64,000 bases of DNA, taken from positions 1 through 64,000 of the forward strand of contig CAYTGU010000006.1 in assembly GCA_964437505.1 (NCBI GenBank), given 5' to 3'. A program made the translations under genes and the position numbers. The notes under the pieces are model-generated. The model made no database searches. It had not been told where the DNA came from and was given only the letters and a program-made list of their open reading frames with translations. The DNA is from JAHJDO01 sp964437505. GTDB lineage: Bacteria; JAHJDO01. Shown here in pieces: positions 7,037 to 16,129 of this stretch (within the stretch, counting starts at the first letter, position 1; each line of letters starts with the position of its first letter).

Positions 7037-9604
7037 ATGACAGGTAAATGGCATAAAGATTGGCCTGTGTTAAAAGATTATGACTCTCAGCATCTTCGAC
7101 GAGTTGCTCTGCCTCTGGGAGGTATCGGAACAGGTACAGTATCGCTCGGTGGACGTGGTGACTTGAGGGATTGGGAAATTGTCAATCAACCAAGTAAAGG
7201 ATTCAAGCCAGCATGTGCTTTTTTTGCTCTGTACGCTAAGACGACAAAGGGTAACGTTGTAACCCGGGCGCTTGAAGGTGCGATTGATCCAGAGGATTAT
7301 GAAGGTGCTTCTGGTTGTACGATTCCAAACCATAGTTTACCGCGTTTCCAGAATTGTTCTTTTGCCGCAACATATCCCTTTGGACAGGTATTTCTGTCAG
7401 ATCCTGAGCTACCGCTTGAGGTGCGGATCGAAGCATTCAATCCTCTAATCCCGGGGGATTCTGAAAATAGTGGTATTCCGGTTGCAGTTCTGCGTTATGT
7501 GTTGATTAATAAAACAAACAAACCGGTTGATGCCACAGTCTGCGGCAGTATGGAAAATTTTATCGGAAAGGACGGTATAAGTGGCAATTCTAAAAATAAT
7601 GCGAATGCTTTCCGAAGCGAATCAAACCCGAAATTACAAGGTATTTTTATGAATTCCGAGGGGGTTAATCCTCATTCTGAGCAGTTTGGTACTATGGCAC
7701 TGACCACCATCGAAGCTACAGGTATAAGCTATCGCACTGCCTGGCCTTCCTATAGCTGGGGTAATACAATACTTGATTTCTGGGATGACCTGAGTGATGA
7801 CGGAAGACTGGATGAAAGGGAATTACCGCAAGGCGTTGACAACCCTATATCTTCACTTGCTGTAGGCCTTAATATTTTACCAAAAAGCACAAAGTCTGTG
7901 ACATTTCTCCTGACATGGCATTTCCCAAATCGTATGACGTGGACTCCTCAATCTAAGGATCAGAATCAGTCGAGTTGCTGCGAGGGAAGCAAGTGTTGTG
8001 AAGATAATAATCCAGACCGCATTGGGAACTACTACACGACAAAATATCAAGACGCCTGGGATGTAGCGGTGAAAACCTATCCGGTACTGCCGGAGCTCGA
8101 AGCTGATACGGTCAAGTTTGTCCGGGCTTTTTGCGAGGCTGATCTTCCAGTGGTCGTAAAAGAAGCGGCTCTGTTCAATCTCAGCACACTGCGCAGCCAG
8201 ACCTGCTTCCGAACGGAAGATGGACGTTTCTACGGCTGGGAAGGCTGTAGCGATAAAGGCGGTTCCTGCTACGGATCATGTACTCATGTATGGAATTACG
8301 AACAGGCAACGGCATTCCTGTTCGGTGAATTAGCAAAAAAGATGAGGGAGGTTGAATTTTTACATGCAACCGATGATCAAGGCTTGATGAGTTTCAGAGT
8401 TAATTTGCCAATAAATCGTGCATCAGAGTTGAAGCTTGCCGCAGCCGATGGGCAGTCGGGATGTTTTATGAAGCTATATCGGGACTGGCAACTCTCTGGC
8501 GATGATGAGATGTTGAGATCACTCTGGGATAAAGTTAAGAAGGCATTAGAGTTCTATTGGATTCCAGGTGGCTGGGATGCTGACATGGATGGCGTCATGG
8601 AGGGCTGCCAGCATAACACGATGGATGTAGAGTACTACGGTCCCAATCCACAGATGGGTACATGGTATCTTGGCGCTCTACGAGCTGTAGAGGAGATGGC
8701 GCGATACTTGGGCGACACGGAATTTTCTGCCACTTGCCGCAACCTTTTTAAAAATGGAAGCAGATGGATGGATCAGAACCTGTTCAATGAAGAATACTAC
8801 GAGCATGAGATACATCCGCCAGTTGATGAATTCGCGATCGCGCCAGGTCTGCGCTCCAGTATGGGAGGCAAAAACCTTGCTAATCCAGAACTGCAATTGG
8901 GCTCTGGATGTCTTGTAGATCAACTCGTCGGTCAATATATGTCTCATATCTGCGGATTGGGTTATCTGCTGGATAAGAACCATGTTCGCACTACTCTGCG
9001 GAGTGTTTTAAAATATAACTTCAAACAGAGCCTTTATAACCATTTTAACCATCTTCGCAGTTTCGCGCTTAATGAAGAATCGGCAATACTCATGGCAACC
9101 TATCCTAAGGGACGTAAACCGAGACAACCATTTCCGTATTGCAACGAAGTAATGACCGGTTTCGAATACACTGCTGCAGTAGGGATGCTCTACGAAGGAC
9201 AAATTAAAGAAGGCCTGAAAGTGATACAAGCGACTCGCAATCGTTACGATGGGCGGAAGCGAAGTCCTTTTGATGAGGCGGAATGTGGACATCATTATGC
9301 GCGAGCTATGGCTTCGTGGGCTTCAGTATTAGCCTTAACCGGTTTTCAATATTCAGGAGTTGAAAAGAGCATGACATTCACCGCTAGCGACGGTGTTTAT
9401 TTCTGGTCAAATGGGTACGCTTGGGGGACATGCAAGCAAGAAACAGTTAATAAAGAAGTAAAGGTAAAGCTGACAGTGCTTCATGGTTCACTTAATCTCA
9501 AGCGATTTAAATTGACTGGCATGGGTTGCGTAGATTTTTCTAAGCAAAAGAACGTTGGCACAGGAAAAAGCCTTTCACTGGAATTGAAAGGCTCTGGAAA
9601 ATAG
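7037..9604 (+). CDS. Glycoside hydrolase family 116 (GBA2-like beta-glucosidase)
   Basis: This 855-residue protein has the GH116 N-terminal beta-sandwich, starting with the GGIGTGTVSLGGRG signature, then an (alpha/alpha)6 catalytic domain. Landmarks are GSCYGSCTHVWNYEQA near 412-427, a TMDVEYYGPNP block with Glu532 as the likely nucleophile, and YCNEVMTGFEY near 702-712. There is no signal peptide, so it is cytosolic, acting on beta-glucosides or related sugars. An unusual Cys cluster (SSCCEGSKCCED) sits near 313-324. Base composition is visibly GC-richer than the neighbouring genes, suggesting acquisition by transfer. The ribosome site is weak. Confidence 0.88.
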   Translation: MTGKWHKDWPVLKDYDSQHLRRVALPLGGIGTGTVSLGGRGDLRDWEIVNQPSKGFKPACAFFALYAKTTKGNVVTRALEGAIDPEDYEGASGCTIPNHSLPRFQNCSFAATYPFGQVFLSDPELPLEVRIEAFNPLIPGDSENSGIPVAVLRYVLINKTNKPVDATVCGSMENFIGKDGISGNSKNNANAFRSESNPKLQGIFMNSEGVNPHSEQFGTMALTTIEATGISYRTAWPSYSWGNTILDFWDDLSDDGRLDERELPQGVDNPISSLAVGLNILPKSTKSVTFLLTWHFPNRMTWTPQSKDQNQSSCCEGSKCCEDNNPDRIGNYYTTKYQDAWDVAVKTYPVLPELEADTVKFVRAFCEADLPVVVKEAALFNLSTLRSQTCFRTEDGRFYGWEGCSDKGGSCYGSCTHVWNYEQATAFLFGELAKKMREVEFLHATDDQGLMSFRVNLPINRASELKLAAADGQSGCFMKLYRDWQLSGDDEMLRSLWDKVKKALEFYWIPGGWDADMDGVMEGCQHNTMDVEYYGPNPQMGTWYLGALRAVEEMARYLGDTEFSATCRNLFKNGSRWMDQNLFNEEYYEHEIHPPVDEFAIAPGLRSSMGGKNLANPELQLGSGCLVDQLVGQYMSHICGLGYLLDKNHVRTTLRSVLKYNFKQSLYNHFNHLRSFALNEESAILMATYPKGRKPRQPFPYCNEVMTGFEYTAAVGMLYEGQIKEGLKVIQATRNRYDGRKRSPFDEAECGHHYARAMASWASVLALTGFQYSGVEKSMTFTASDGVYFWSNGYAWGTCKQETVNKEVKVKLTVLHGSLNLKRFKLTGMGCVDFSKQKNVGTGKSLSLELKGSGK
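9569..9593. repeat. Perfect inverted repeat at the 3' end of the GH116 gene
   Basis: AGCCTTTCA (9569-9577) and TGAAAGGCT (9585-9593) form a perfect 9-bp stem with a 7-base loop inside the last codons of the gene. No T-run follows on the + strand; on the minus strand the stem is followed by TTTTT, so it would be an intrinsic terminator only for antisense transcription. Confidence 0.5.
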
Positions 9605-9642
9605 TATCTGAACACAGAATATTTATCTAAACAAGGTCTATT

Positions 9643-10701
9643 ATGCTGTTAGACAAATTAGATAGTATCAAAAAAAGGGGCAATGAACTCACTGAATTGA
9701 TGAGTGACCCTCAAGTTATAGCTAATAGGGACATGTATCAGAAGTATGCTAAGGAATATACTGATATAAAAGATATAATAAAGGAGTATGAGATATATAA
9801 GGAAATTTTGAACGACATATCAAAGAACAAGGAAATTCTCTCAAACCCCGCTGAAGAAAAAGATTTTCTGGAACTAGTTGAATCAGAGATAGCGGATTTA
9901 GGGGGCAAGAAAGACAAGGTAGAGGACAATCTTAGAACATTGCTGGATCCAGAGGCGCGCGATTGGAACAAAGATATTATTATGGAAATACGTGGTGGTG
10001 CTGGCGGAGATGAAGCTAGTCTTTTTGCTGAAGACCTATTTCGTATGTATAGCAAGTATGCTGAGAAAAAAGGGTGGAAGATTGAAATTCTCTCATCACA
10101 TCTAAGGGAATTAGGCGGTTTTAGAGAGGTGATTTTCGCAGTAAAAGGAAAGAATGTTTATAGAAGATTGAGATTTGAGAGTGGAACGCATCGTGTTCAA
10201 AGGGTTCCTGTTACTGAGACCAGTGGTCGTATTCATACATCCACTGCTACTGTGGCAGTACTTCCTGAACCTGAAGATATTGAAGTTAAAATAAATCCGC
10301 AGGAATTAAAAATTGATACATTTAGAGCCTCAGGAGCTGGAGGTCAACATGTTAATAAAACAGACTCAGCAGTTAGAATAACCCATATACCAACGAATCT
10401 GGTTGTTGAGTGTCAGGACGAAAGGTCACAGCATAAAAACAGAGTTAAGGCAATGAGAGTATTAAGAGCCCGTTTACTGCATAAGGTGAAAAAAGATCAG
10501 CAGAAACAGATTTCTCAGGATAGAAAAAATCAGGTTGGCACAGGAGATAGAAGTGAAAAGATTCGCACGTATAATTTCTCCCAAGCACGAATTACAAATC
10601 ATCGTATAAATTTTACTTCTCATAATCTTCAGGCTTTTCTTCAAGGTGATATGGATGGATTAATAGAAGCTGAATTATCAGTGGGTTTTAAGCGAGATTG
10701 A
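9643..10701 (+). CDS. prfA: Peptide chain release factor 1
   Basis: A 352-residue class I release factor. It carries the GGQ peptidyl-hydrolysis motif in GAGGQHVNKTDSAVR near residue 233 and the RF1-type PxT codon-recognition tripeptide, here PVT near 189-191 in RVQRVPVTETSGR. It therefore reads UAA and UAG. It is followed immediately by prmC, which methylates the GGQ glutamine. RF2 is also encoded in the window. Confidence 0.97.
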   Translation: MLLDKLDSIKKRGNELTELMSDPQVIANRDMYQKYAKEYTDIKDIIKEYEIYKEILNDISKNKEILSNPAEEKDFLELVESEIADLGGKKDKVEDNLRTLLDPEARDWNKDIIMEIRGGAGGDEASLFAEDLFRMYSKYAEKKGWKIEILSSHLRELGGFREVIFAVKGKNVYRRLRFESGTHRVQRVPVTETSGRIHTSTATVAVLPEPEDIEVKINPQELKIDTFRASGAGGQHVNKTDSAVRITHIPTNLVVECQDERSQHKNRVKAMRVLRARLLHKVKKDQQKQISQDRKNQVGTGDRSEKIRTYNFSQARITNHRINFTSHNLQAFLQGDMDGLIEAELSVGFKRD

Positions 10702-11564
10702 AGATTAAAGAATTAATTCTTCGCACAACAGATTATCTCACAAGGCATAATATTTCCTCTCCCCGTTTGGATGCAGAAATCTTACTGGCGTATGTCTTAA
10801 AAAAAGAAAGAATATTTCTATATCTTAATTGGGATAGCATTCTTAAAGAAGACACCCTGGACATTTTCAGGAAACTTGTTCTAAAAAGGTCGAAGCACAC
10901 ACCTGTTGCATATTTAACAAGGCATAAAGAGTTTATGTCTGTTGATTTTGAAGTAAATGAAAAGGTATTGATTCCCAGGCCTGAGACTGAAGTATTAGTT
11001 GAAGCAGTATTATCCCGAATGCTTTCGGGACAACCAAATAGAGAATGGGTAGCAATTGATATAGGAACAGGTTGTGGGAATATAGCAGTTACTCTTGCCA
11101 AAAATCAGAATATCAGGATCTATGCTTCGGACATCTCAGAAGATGCATTGAACATCTCCATGAGAAATGCCAAAAACAGGAGAGTAGAGAAGTCAATAAG
11201 ATTTCTTTGCGGAGACTTGTTCAAGGCATTTAATGGTCTCAACCTTGATAAAAAGATTGATTTTATTGTATCCAATCCTCCTTATGTTTCTTCAGCGGAT
11301 TTTGAAAAATTACCTATTGATATAAAGCAATTTGAACCTAGGATTGCTCTTGACGGTGGAGTTAGAGGTATGGATTTTTATCCTGAACTAATTAAAGGCG
11401 CAGCGGAATTTTTAAAACCACATGGATTTCTTCTTATGGAAATAGGATATGGACAGGTTGAAGAGGTTAAAAAACTTGTTTCCTTAAGTAAAGCATTCTT
11501 AGAGCCCAAAATTGTTATGGATTATGGGGGAATTGAGAGAGTAGTTATCTGCACGCGTTCTTGA
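10698..11564 (+). CDS. prmC: Release factor glutamine N5-methyltransferase
   Basis: This 288-residue SAM-dependent methyltransferase starts at TTG overlapping the prfA stop. It has an N-terminal helical factor-binding domain, motif I IDIGTGCGNIAV near 118-129, and the NPPY catalytic motif near 193. It methylates the GGQ glutamine of RF1 and RF2. A palindromic repeat (TCCCGAA, 4 bases, TTCGGGA) lies in frame at about residues 106-112, in a linker just before motif I, and adds residues SRMLSGQPN not usually seen there. Confidence 0.94.
   Translation: MKIKELILRTTDYLTRHNISSPRLDAEILLAYVLKKERIFLYLNWDSILKEDTLDIFRKLVLKRSKHTPVAYLTRHKEFMSVDFEVNEKVLIPRPETEVLVEAVLSRMLSGQPNREWVAIDIGTGCGNIAVTLAKNQNIRIYASDISEDALNISMRNAKNRRVEKSIRFLCGDLFKAFNGLNLDKKIDFIVSNPPYVSSADFEKLPIDIKQFEPRIALDGGVRGMDFYPELIKGAAEFLKPHGFLLMEIGYGQVEEVKKLVSLSKAFLEPKIVMDYGGIERVVICTRS
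11013..11030. repeat. Palindromic repeat inserted in prmC
   Basis: TCCCGAA (11013-11019), loop TGCT, TTCGGGA (11024-11030) is a perfect stem-loop read through in frame by prmC. It resembles dispersed TCCCGAAAGC...TTCGGGA palindromes of other genomes and falls in a surface linker of the protein. Confidence 0.6.
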
Positions 11565-11589
11565 CATTGTGTGTTTCTTTCGGTACAAT
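11561..11589 (+). promoter_or_regulatory. Strong sigma70-type promoter for the pilB operon
   Basis: A perfect -35 box TTGACA (11561-11566) overlaps the prmC stop codon. After exactly 17 bases comes TACAAT (11584-11589). Transcription would start near 11596, so translation starts before this are excluded and the pilB start is placed at GTG 11619. Confidence 0.85.
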
Positions 11590-11618
11590 TCGCACAACTG
11601 ATTTTGGAGAAAGACAAA

Positions 11619-13331
11619 GTGGTAGAAGATAATAAAAAGTTTCTGGGAGAAATACTTCAAGACATAGGTTTGATCTCAGAAAAGCAGTTGGAAACTGCCT
11701 TAGCAGAGCAGCGACAAACAGGTGAAAGACTTGGGAATATACTGATAAAGCTTGGATATATAGATAATGAAGGACTTTGTAAGGCATTAGCTTCTCAGTT
11801 TGGGTTGAAGACGATAAATATATCTGAATATAATATTGCACAGGAAGTGATAGATAAAGTTCCTCAATCAGTTGCAAAAAAACATAAAATTATACCTTTG
11901 GAATTTGAAAATAATATTTTAACGATTGCTATGGCTAGTCCACTGAATCTTCTTGCGTTGGATAATCTAAGAATAGTGCTGAATTGCGAAGTTGAAGGAT
12001 TGTTAGCTACAGAAGAACAGATCGAAAGTTCCCTGGAAAGATATTATGGTGTCAGGGAAGAAACAATTGATAGCATGCTTCAAGAGTTGAGTGAACAGGA
12101 TATAGATTTTGTTGGTGGTGAAGTTGCAGAGGAAGAAGAAGAGATCTCGGATGAAGCACCAGTTATAAAACTGGTTAGTTTGCTAATACTGGAAGCACTT
12201 CGTGCCAGAGCAAGTGATATACATATTGAACCTCTAGAGGGGAGATTTAGGGTGCGCTACCGCGTAGATGGAGTATTACATGAAGTGCCTGCGCCGCCTA
12301 AAAGGCTGGAGAAATCAGTAATCTCCCGTATCAAGATTATGTCTGGTATGAACATTGCAGAAAAGAGACTTCCTCAGGATGGTAAAATAAGATTGTCCTT
12401 GTTAGGAAAAGATATTGACTTGCGTGTATCAGCTTTGCCTGCAATACATGGGGAAAGTGTTGTATTAAGAATCCTTGATAAGAGTAGTTTATTATTAGGC
12501 ATGGCTGAACTGGGCTTCTTAGAAAAGGATATGAAAAAGTTTGAGTCGCTGATTGCATCACCTAATGGTATTATTCTTGTAACAGGTCCAACAGGTAGTG
12601 GTAAAACAACAACTCTTTATGCAGCTCTTAATAAGATAAATCAGCCGGACAGAAAATTGATAACAGTTGAGGAACCTGTTGAATACCAGTTAACAGGTAT
12701 CAATCAGGTTAATGTAAAAAGCGAGATTGGATTGACATTTGCTAGTGTTTTAAGATCTATGTTGAGACAGGCTCCTGATATTATAATGGTTGGAGAGATT
12801 CGAGACGATGAAACAGCAGAGATTGCTATAAGATCTGCTTTAACAGGTCACCTTGTATTCTCCACGCTTCACACTAATGATGCTCCCAGCGCAGTAACAC
12901 GTCTTATTGATATGGGAATAAAGCCTTTCTTGGTGGCTTCGTCAATTCAGGCAGTTCTTGCACAGAGGTTGGTCAGAACAATCTGTCCAGAATGCAAAGA
13001 AGCATATACTCCAAGAAAAGATGAAATTTTACAAATAGAAAGAGCATTTAATAAAAAGGGTATGGGTAAAGTACAGTTCTATATAGGTAAAGGGTGTCCA
13101 AAGTGCTCTCAGACAGGTTATAAAGGGAGGATAGGTATTTTTGAATTACTCGTACTCAATAGCGAGATTCGCTCATTAATTCTTAAGAGAACATCAAGCG
13201 CAGAAATTAGAAAAAAGGCGTGTGAGCTTGGAATGAAGACCCTAAGGCAGGATGGTTTAGAAAAAGTTGTGATGGGAATGACTACACTTTCTGAGGTGGA
13301 ACGAGTAACTCAAAAAGATGTAGAATTGTAA
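11619..13331 (+). CDS. pilB: Type IV pilus extension / type II secretion ATPase (PilB/GspE), copy 1
   Basis: The protein is about 570 residues from GTG 11619, which has a GGAGAAAG ribosome site at 11606-11613. A start at 11571 is open but lies inside the promoter spacer. The protein has an N-terminal MshEN/T2SSE-N domain (about 1-150), the ATPase core with Walker A GPTGSGKTTTLY, Walker B/Asp box region IIMVGEIRD, the His box TLHTNDAP, and a tetracysteine zinc site (CPEC ... CPKC) near the C-terminus. It powers pilus or pseudopilus assembly at the inner membrane. It is first in the locus. Confidence 0.92.
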   Translation: MVEDNKKFLGEILQDIGLISEKQLETALAEQRQTGERLGNILIKLGYIDNEGLCKALASQFGLKTINISEYNIAQEVIDKVPQSVAKKHKIIPLEFENNILTIAMASPLNLLALDNLRIVLNCEVEGLLATEEQIESSLERYYGVREETIDSMLQELSEQDIDFVGGEVAEEEEEISDEAPVIKLVSLLILEALRARASDIHIEPLEGRFRVRYRVDGVLHEVPAPPKRLEKSVISRIKIMSGMNIAEKRLPQDGKIRLSLLGKDIDLRVSALPAIHGESVVLRILDKSSLLLGMAELGFLEKDMKKFESLIASPNGIILVTGPTGSGKTTTLYAALNKINQPDRKLITVEEPVEYQLTGINQVNVKSEIGLTFASVLRSMLRQAPDIIMVGEIRDDETAEIAIRSALTGHLVFSTLHTNDAPSAVTRLIDMGIKPFLVASSIQAVLAQRLVRTICPECKEAYTPRKDEILQIERAFNKKGMGKVQFYIGKGCPKCSQTGYKGRIGIFELLVLNSEIRSLILKRTSSAEIRKKACELGMKTLRQDGLEKVVMGMTTLSEVERVTQKDVEL

Positions 13332-13344
13332 GGAGCAATATAAA

Positions 13345-14409
13345 ATGGAGATGAATGAACTGCTAAAAATCGTTGTAGACAGGAATGCTTCTGACATACA
13401 CTTAGTAGTAGGGAAGCCTCCTGTTTTACGTATAGATGGAAGACTGGATGTTCTTGACTTTGAGGAGCTGAAAAACGAGGACACAGAGAAGTTAATGAAA
13501 AGTATTACCTCAGAACATCAGCAGCAAAAACTACAAGAGATGGGGGGAACAGATTTTGGTTTTTCTTTTGGGGATATAGCAAGATTCCGTGTAGCCATTT
13601 ATAAAGAAAGAGGAAATACTTCAATTGCAATGAGACTCATTCCGATGAAACTTTTGACATTTGATGAGTTGGGATTATCTGAGCAAGTTAAACAGCTTAT
13701 GTATAGACCACGCGGACTGGTCCTTGTAACAGGACCAACCGGCTGTGGTAAGACAACAACACTTGCCACAATGATTGATTATATAGCGAGAAATAGAGAT
13801 ACTCATATAATAACAATTGAAGATCCTATAGAGTATTACCATACTCATCATAATGGTGTTATGTCTCAGAGAGAGTTGGGTGTAGATGTTCCTTCGTTCT
13901 CTGAAGCTCTCACCAGAGCCCTAAGGCAGGATCCTGATGTTATAATGGTGGGAGAGATGAGGGATCTAGGTACAATGGAGGCTGCTATTTCAGCTGCGGA
14001 AACCGGGCATTTGGTATTAGCAACCTTGCATACAACAGGCGCTGCAGCCACAATTGACAGAATAGTTGACGCTTTTCCTACTGCGCAGCAGGAACAAATA
14101 AGAACGCAATTATCTGAATCTCTTGTAGCAGTAATTTCTCAGCAATTAATTCCCAGAACCACAGGAGGAAGAATAGCATCTTATGAGATAATGGTAGCTA
14201 CTTCAGCTATAAAGAATCTAATAAGGGAGAAGAAGTCTTATCGAATAATCTCCTCTATTCAAACAGGGAAAAAGCTCGGCATGAAAACAATGGATGATGC
14301 TCTAACAGAGCTTTACAATAGCAAAACAATAAGCTACGAAGAGTATATTACACGTTGTTATAGTGTAGCAGATGCTGAAGTAAAGGCAGGAGAAAAGAAA
14401 AATGACTAG
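13345..14409 (+). CDS. pilT: Type IV pilus retraction ATPase PilT
   Basis: A 354-residue PilT. It has the N-terminal PAS-like domain beginning NASDIHLVVGKPP, Walker A GPTGCGKTTTLA, the VGEMRD Asp box, the ATLHTTGA His box and the diagnostic AIRNLIRE-like motif (here AIKNLIREKK). It lacks the zinc tetracysteine of PilB. Its presence argues for a dynamic, retractable pilus rather than a pure secretion pseudopilus. An AAGGAG ribosome site precedes it. Confidence 0.95.
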   Translation: MEMNELLKIVVDRNASDIHLVVGKPPVLRIDGRLDVLDFEELKNEDTEKLMKSITSEHQQQKLQEMGGTDFGFSFGDIARFRVAIYKERGNTSIAMRLIPMKLLTFDELGLSEQVKQLMYRPRGLVLVTGPTGCGKTTTLATMIDYIARNRDTHIITIEDPIEYYHTHHNGVMSQRELGVDVPSFSEALTRALRQDPDVIMVGEMRDLGTMEAAISAAETGHLVLATLHTTGAAATIDRIVDAFPTAQQEQIRTQLSESLVAVISQQLIPRTTGGRIASYEIMVATSAIKNLIREKKSYRIISSIQTGKKLGMKTMDDALTELYNSKTISYEEYITRCYSVADAEVKAGEKKND

Positions 14410-16126
14410 CAAAAAGAAGCCTATTGGGCAGTTGTTGCTTGAGAAAGGACTAATAACACATGAGCAGTTAGAGCATGCTCTGAATGAGCAGCAAAAATCT
14501 AATGGCTTGCTTGGCAGAATTTTAGTAGATCTTGGTTTTGTGACAGAAGCAGACATCTTGTCTACATTAGGAGCACAAACTGGAATGCCTGCTGCAGATT
14601 TATCTAAAATAAATATTCCCCCGGAAGTTTTGGAAAGGGTTTCAGCTCCAATTGCAAAAGTATATAAAATTATTCCTGTAAAAATAGAAGAGAATATTCT
14701 GTATATAGCTATGGCGGATCCTTTGAATATTAACGTCTTAGATGATTTGCGGTTCATGTTGGAATGTGAAGTAAGAGGCATGGTAAGCAATGAGAAAGAT
14801 ATTGAGGAGGCTATTGCTAAATATTATGGAGAAAAAACAGAGACTGTTCAGGATGTCTTAAAGGATATGGAATCAGGAGCAATAGAAATCAAAGGAGGTA
14901 TTGATGAGACTGAGGAAGATATTCATGATGTAGCAACTCTTCAGGAGTTGGCGCATCAGGTTCCTGTAGTTAAATTGCTTAATTTAGTGCTTATTCAGGC
15001 AATAAAGGATAAGGCTAGTGATCTGCATTTTGAGCCATTTGAAGACCAATTTAAGATCAGATATCGTGTGGACGGGATGCTTTATGAGATGATCCCACCA
15101 CCTAGGCATTTGGCTTTAGCGGTAACTTCCAGAATTAAGGTTATGGCAGGAATGGATATTGCCGAAAGAAGATTGTCACAGGATGGAAGGATTGAGCTCA
15201 ATATGGGTGGAAGAGAAGTAGACCTTCGTATATCAACTTTACCAACGCTTTACGGAGAAAGCGTTGTAATACGAATATTAGACAGAGGCTCTGTTATGCT
15301 CTCTCTGGACCAGGTAGGTTTTTTGGAAGAAGATCTAAAGCTATTAAGAGATTTAATAAAAAAACCTAATGGTATTATTCTTGTAACAGGCCCAACCGGA
15401 TGCGGCAAAACTACAACCCTTTATTCTGCTTTAAAGGAAATTAATTCTCCTGAGGACAAAATAATCACTACGGAAGACCCTGTTGAGTATAATTTAGCAG
15501 GTATTATACAAGTGCAAATAAGACCTCATATAGGTTTAACTTTTTCCAAGTGTCTCAGAAGTATATTAAGACAGGATCCTGATAAAATATTAGTAGGAGA
15601 GATCCGCGATCTGGAGACTGCGGAAATGTCTATTCAGGCTTCACTTACAGGACATTTAGTGCTGAGCACGTTACATACTAATGATGCAGCTGGTACAATT
15701 GCCAGGCTTATTGATATGGATATTGAGCCTTTTCTTATAACCTCGACGCTAGAGGCTATTATTGCGCAAAGACTTGTTAGGAAAATATGTTCTAGTTGTA
15801 AAGAGGAGTATTCTCCAGATGAAGAAGAATTATCCTTGATTGGGCTCAAGCCGGAGGACGTGAAGGGCAAGAAATTTTATAGGGGCAAAGGATGTGAGGT
15901 ATGCAACGGCATTGGATATAAGGGGCGAACAGGTATTTTGGAAATACTTGTTATTAACGACGAAATAAGAACTCTTATTGTTAATAAGGCAACTGCTGGT
16001 GATATTAGAAGCAAATCTCGCGAAAAAGGGATGTCAATGTTAAGAGAAGACGGACTGAAAAAAATATGGATGGGAATTACTACTATTGAGGAAGTAGCAA
16101 GAGAGACACAGGGAGTGGAGATATAG
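14402..16126 (+). CDS. Type IV pilus extension / type II secretion ATPase (PilB/GspE), copy 2
   Basis: A 574-residue paralogue of the first ATPase with the same plan: MshEN domain at the N-terminus, Walker A GPTGCGKTTTLY, ILVGEIRD, TLHTNDAA, and a tetracysteine pair (CSSC ... CEVC). It overlaps pilT by eight bases and leads directly into pilC. Two intact copies flank pilT; they may drive different pili or act together. No inactivating change was seen in either. Confidence 0.93.
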   Translation: MTSKKKPIGQLLLEKGLITHEQLEHALNEQQKSNGLLGRILVDLGFVTEADILSTLGAQTGMPAADLSKINIPPEVLERVSAPIAKVYKIIPVKIEENILYIAMADPLNINVLDDLRFMLECEVRGMVSNEKDIEEAIAKYYGEKTETVQDVLKDMESGAIEIKGGIDETEEDIHDVATLQELAHQVPVVKLLNLVLIQAIKDKASDLHFEPFEDQFKIRYRVDGMLYEMIPPPRHLALAVTSRIKVMAGMDIAERRLSQDGRIELNMGGREVDLRISTLPTLYGESVVIRILDRGSVMLSLDQVGFLEEDLKLLRDLIKKPNGIILVTGPTGCGKTTTLYSALKEINSPEDKIITTEDPVEYNLAGIIQVQIRPHIGLTFSKCLRSILRQDPDKILVGEIRDLETAEMSIQASLTGHLVLSTLHTNDAAGTIARLIDMDIEPFLITSTLEAIIAQRLVRKICSSCKEEYSPDEEELSLIGLKPEDVKGKKFYRGKGCEVCNGIGYKGRTGILEILVINDEIRTLIVNKATAGDIRSKSREKGMSMLREDGLKKIWMGITTIEEVARETQGVEI

Positions 16127-16129
16127 GAT

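Noticed and set aside
9569..9593. Terminator for the GH116 gene
   Set aside because: The stem is within the coding region and has no T-run on the + strand.
11571..11618. Earlier in-frame start for the first pilB
   Set aside because: It lies between the -35 and -10 boxes of a consensus promoter and has no ribosome site; GTG 11619 has GGAGAAAG.
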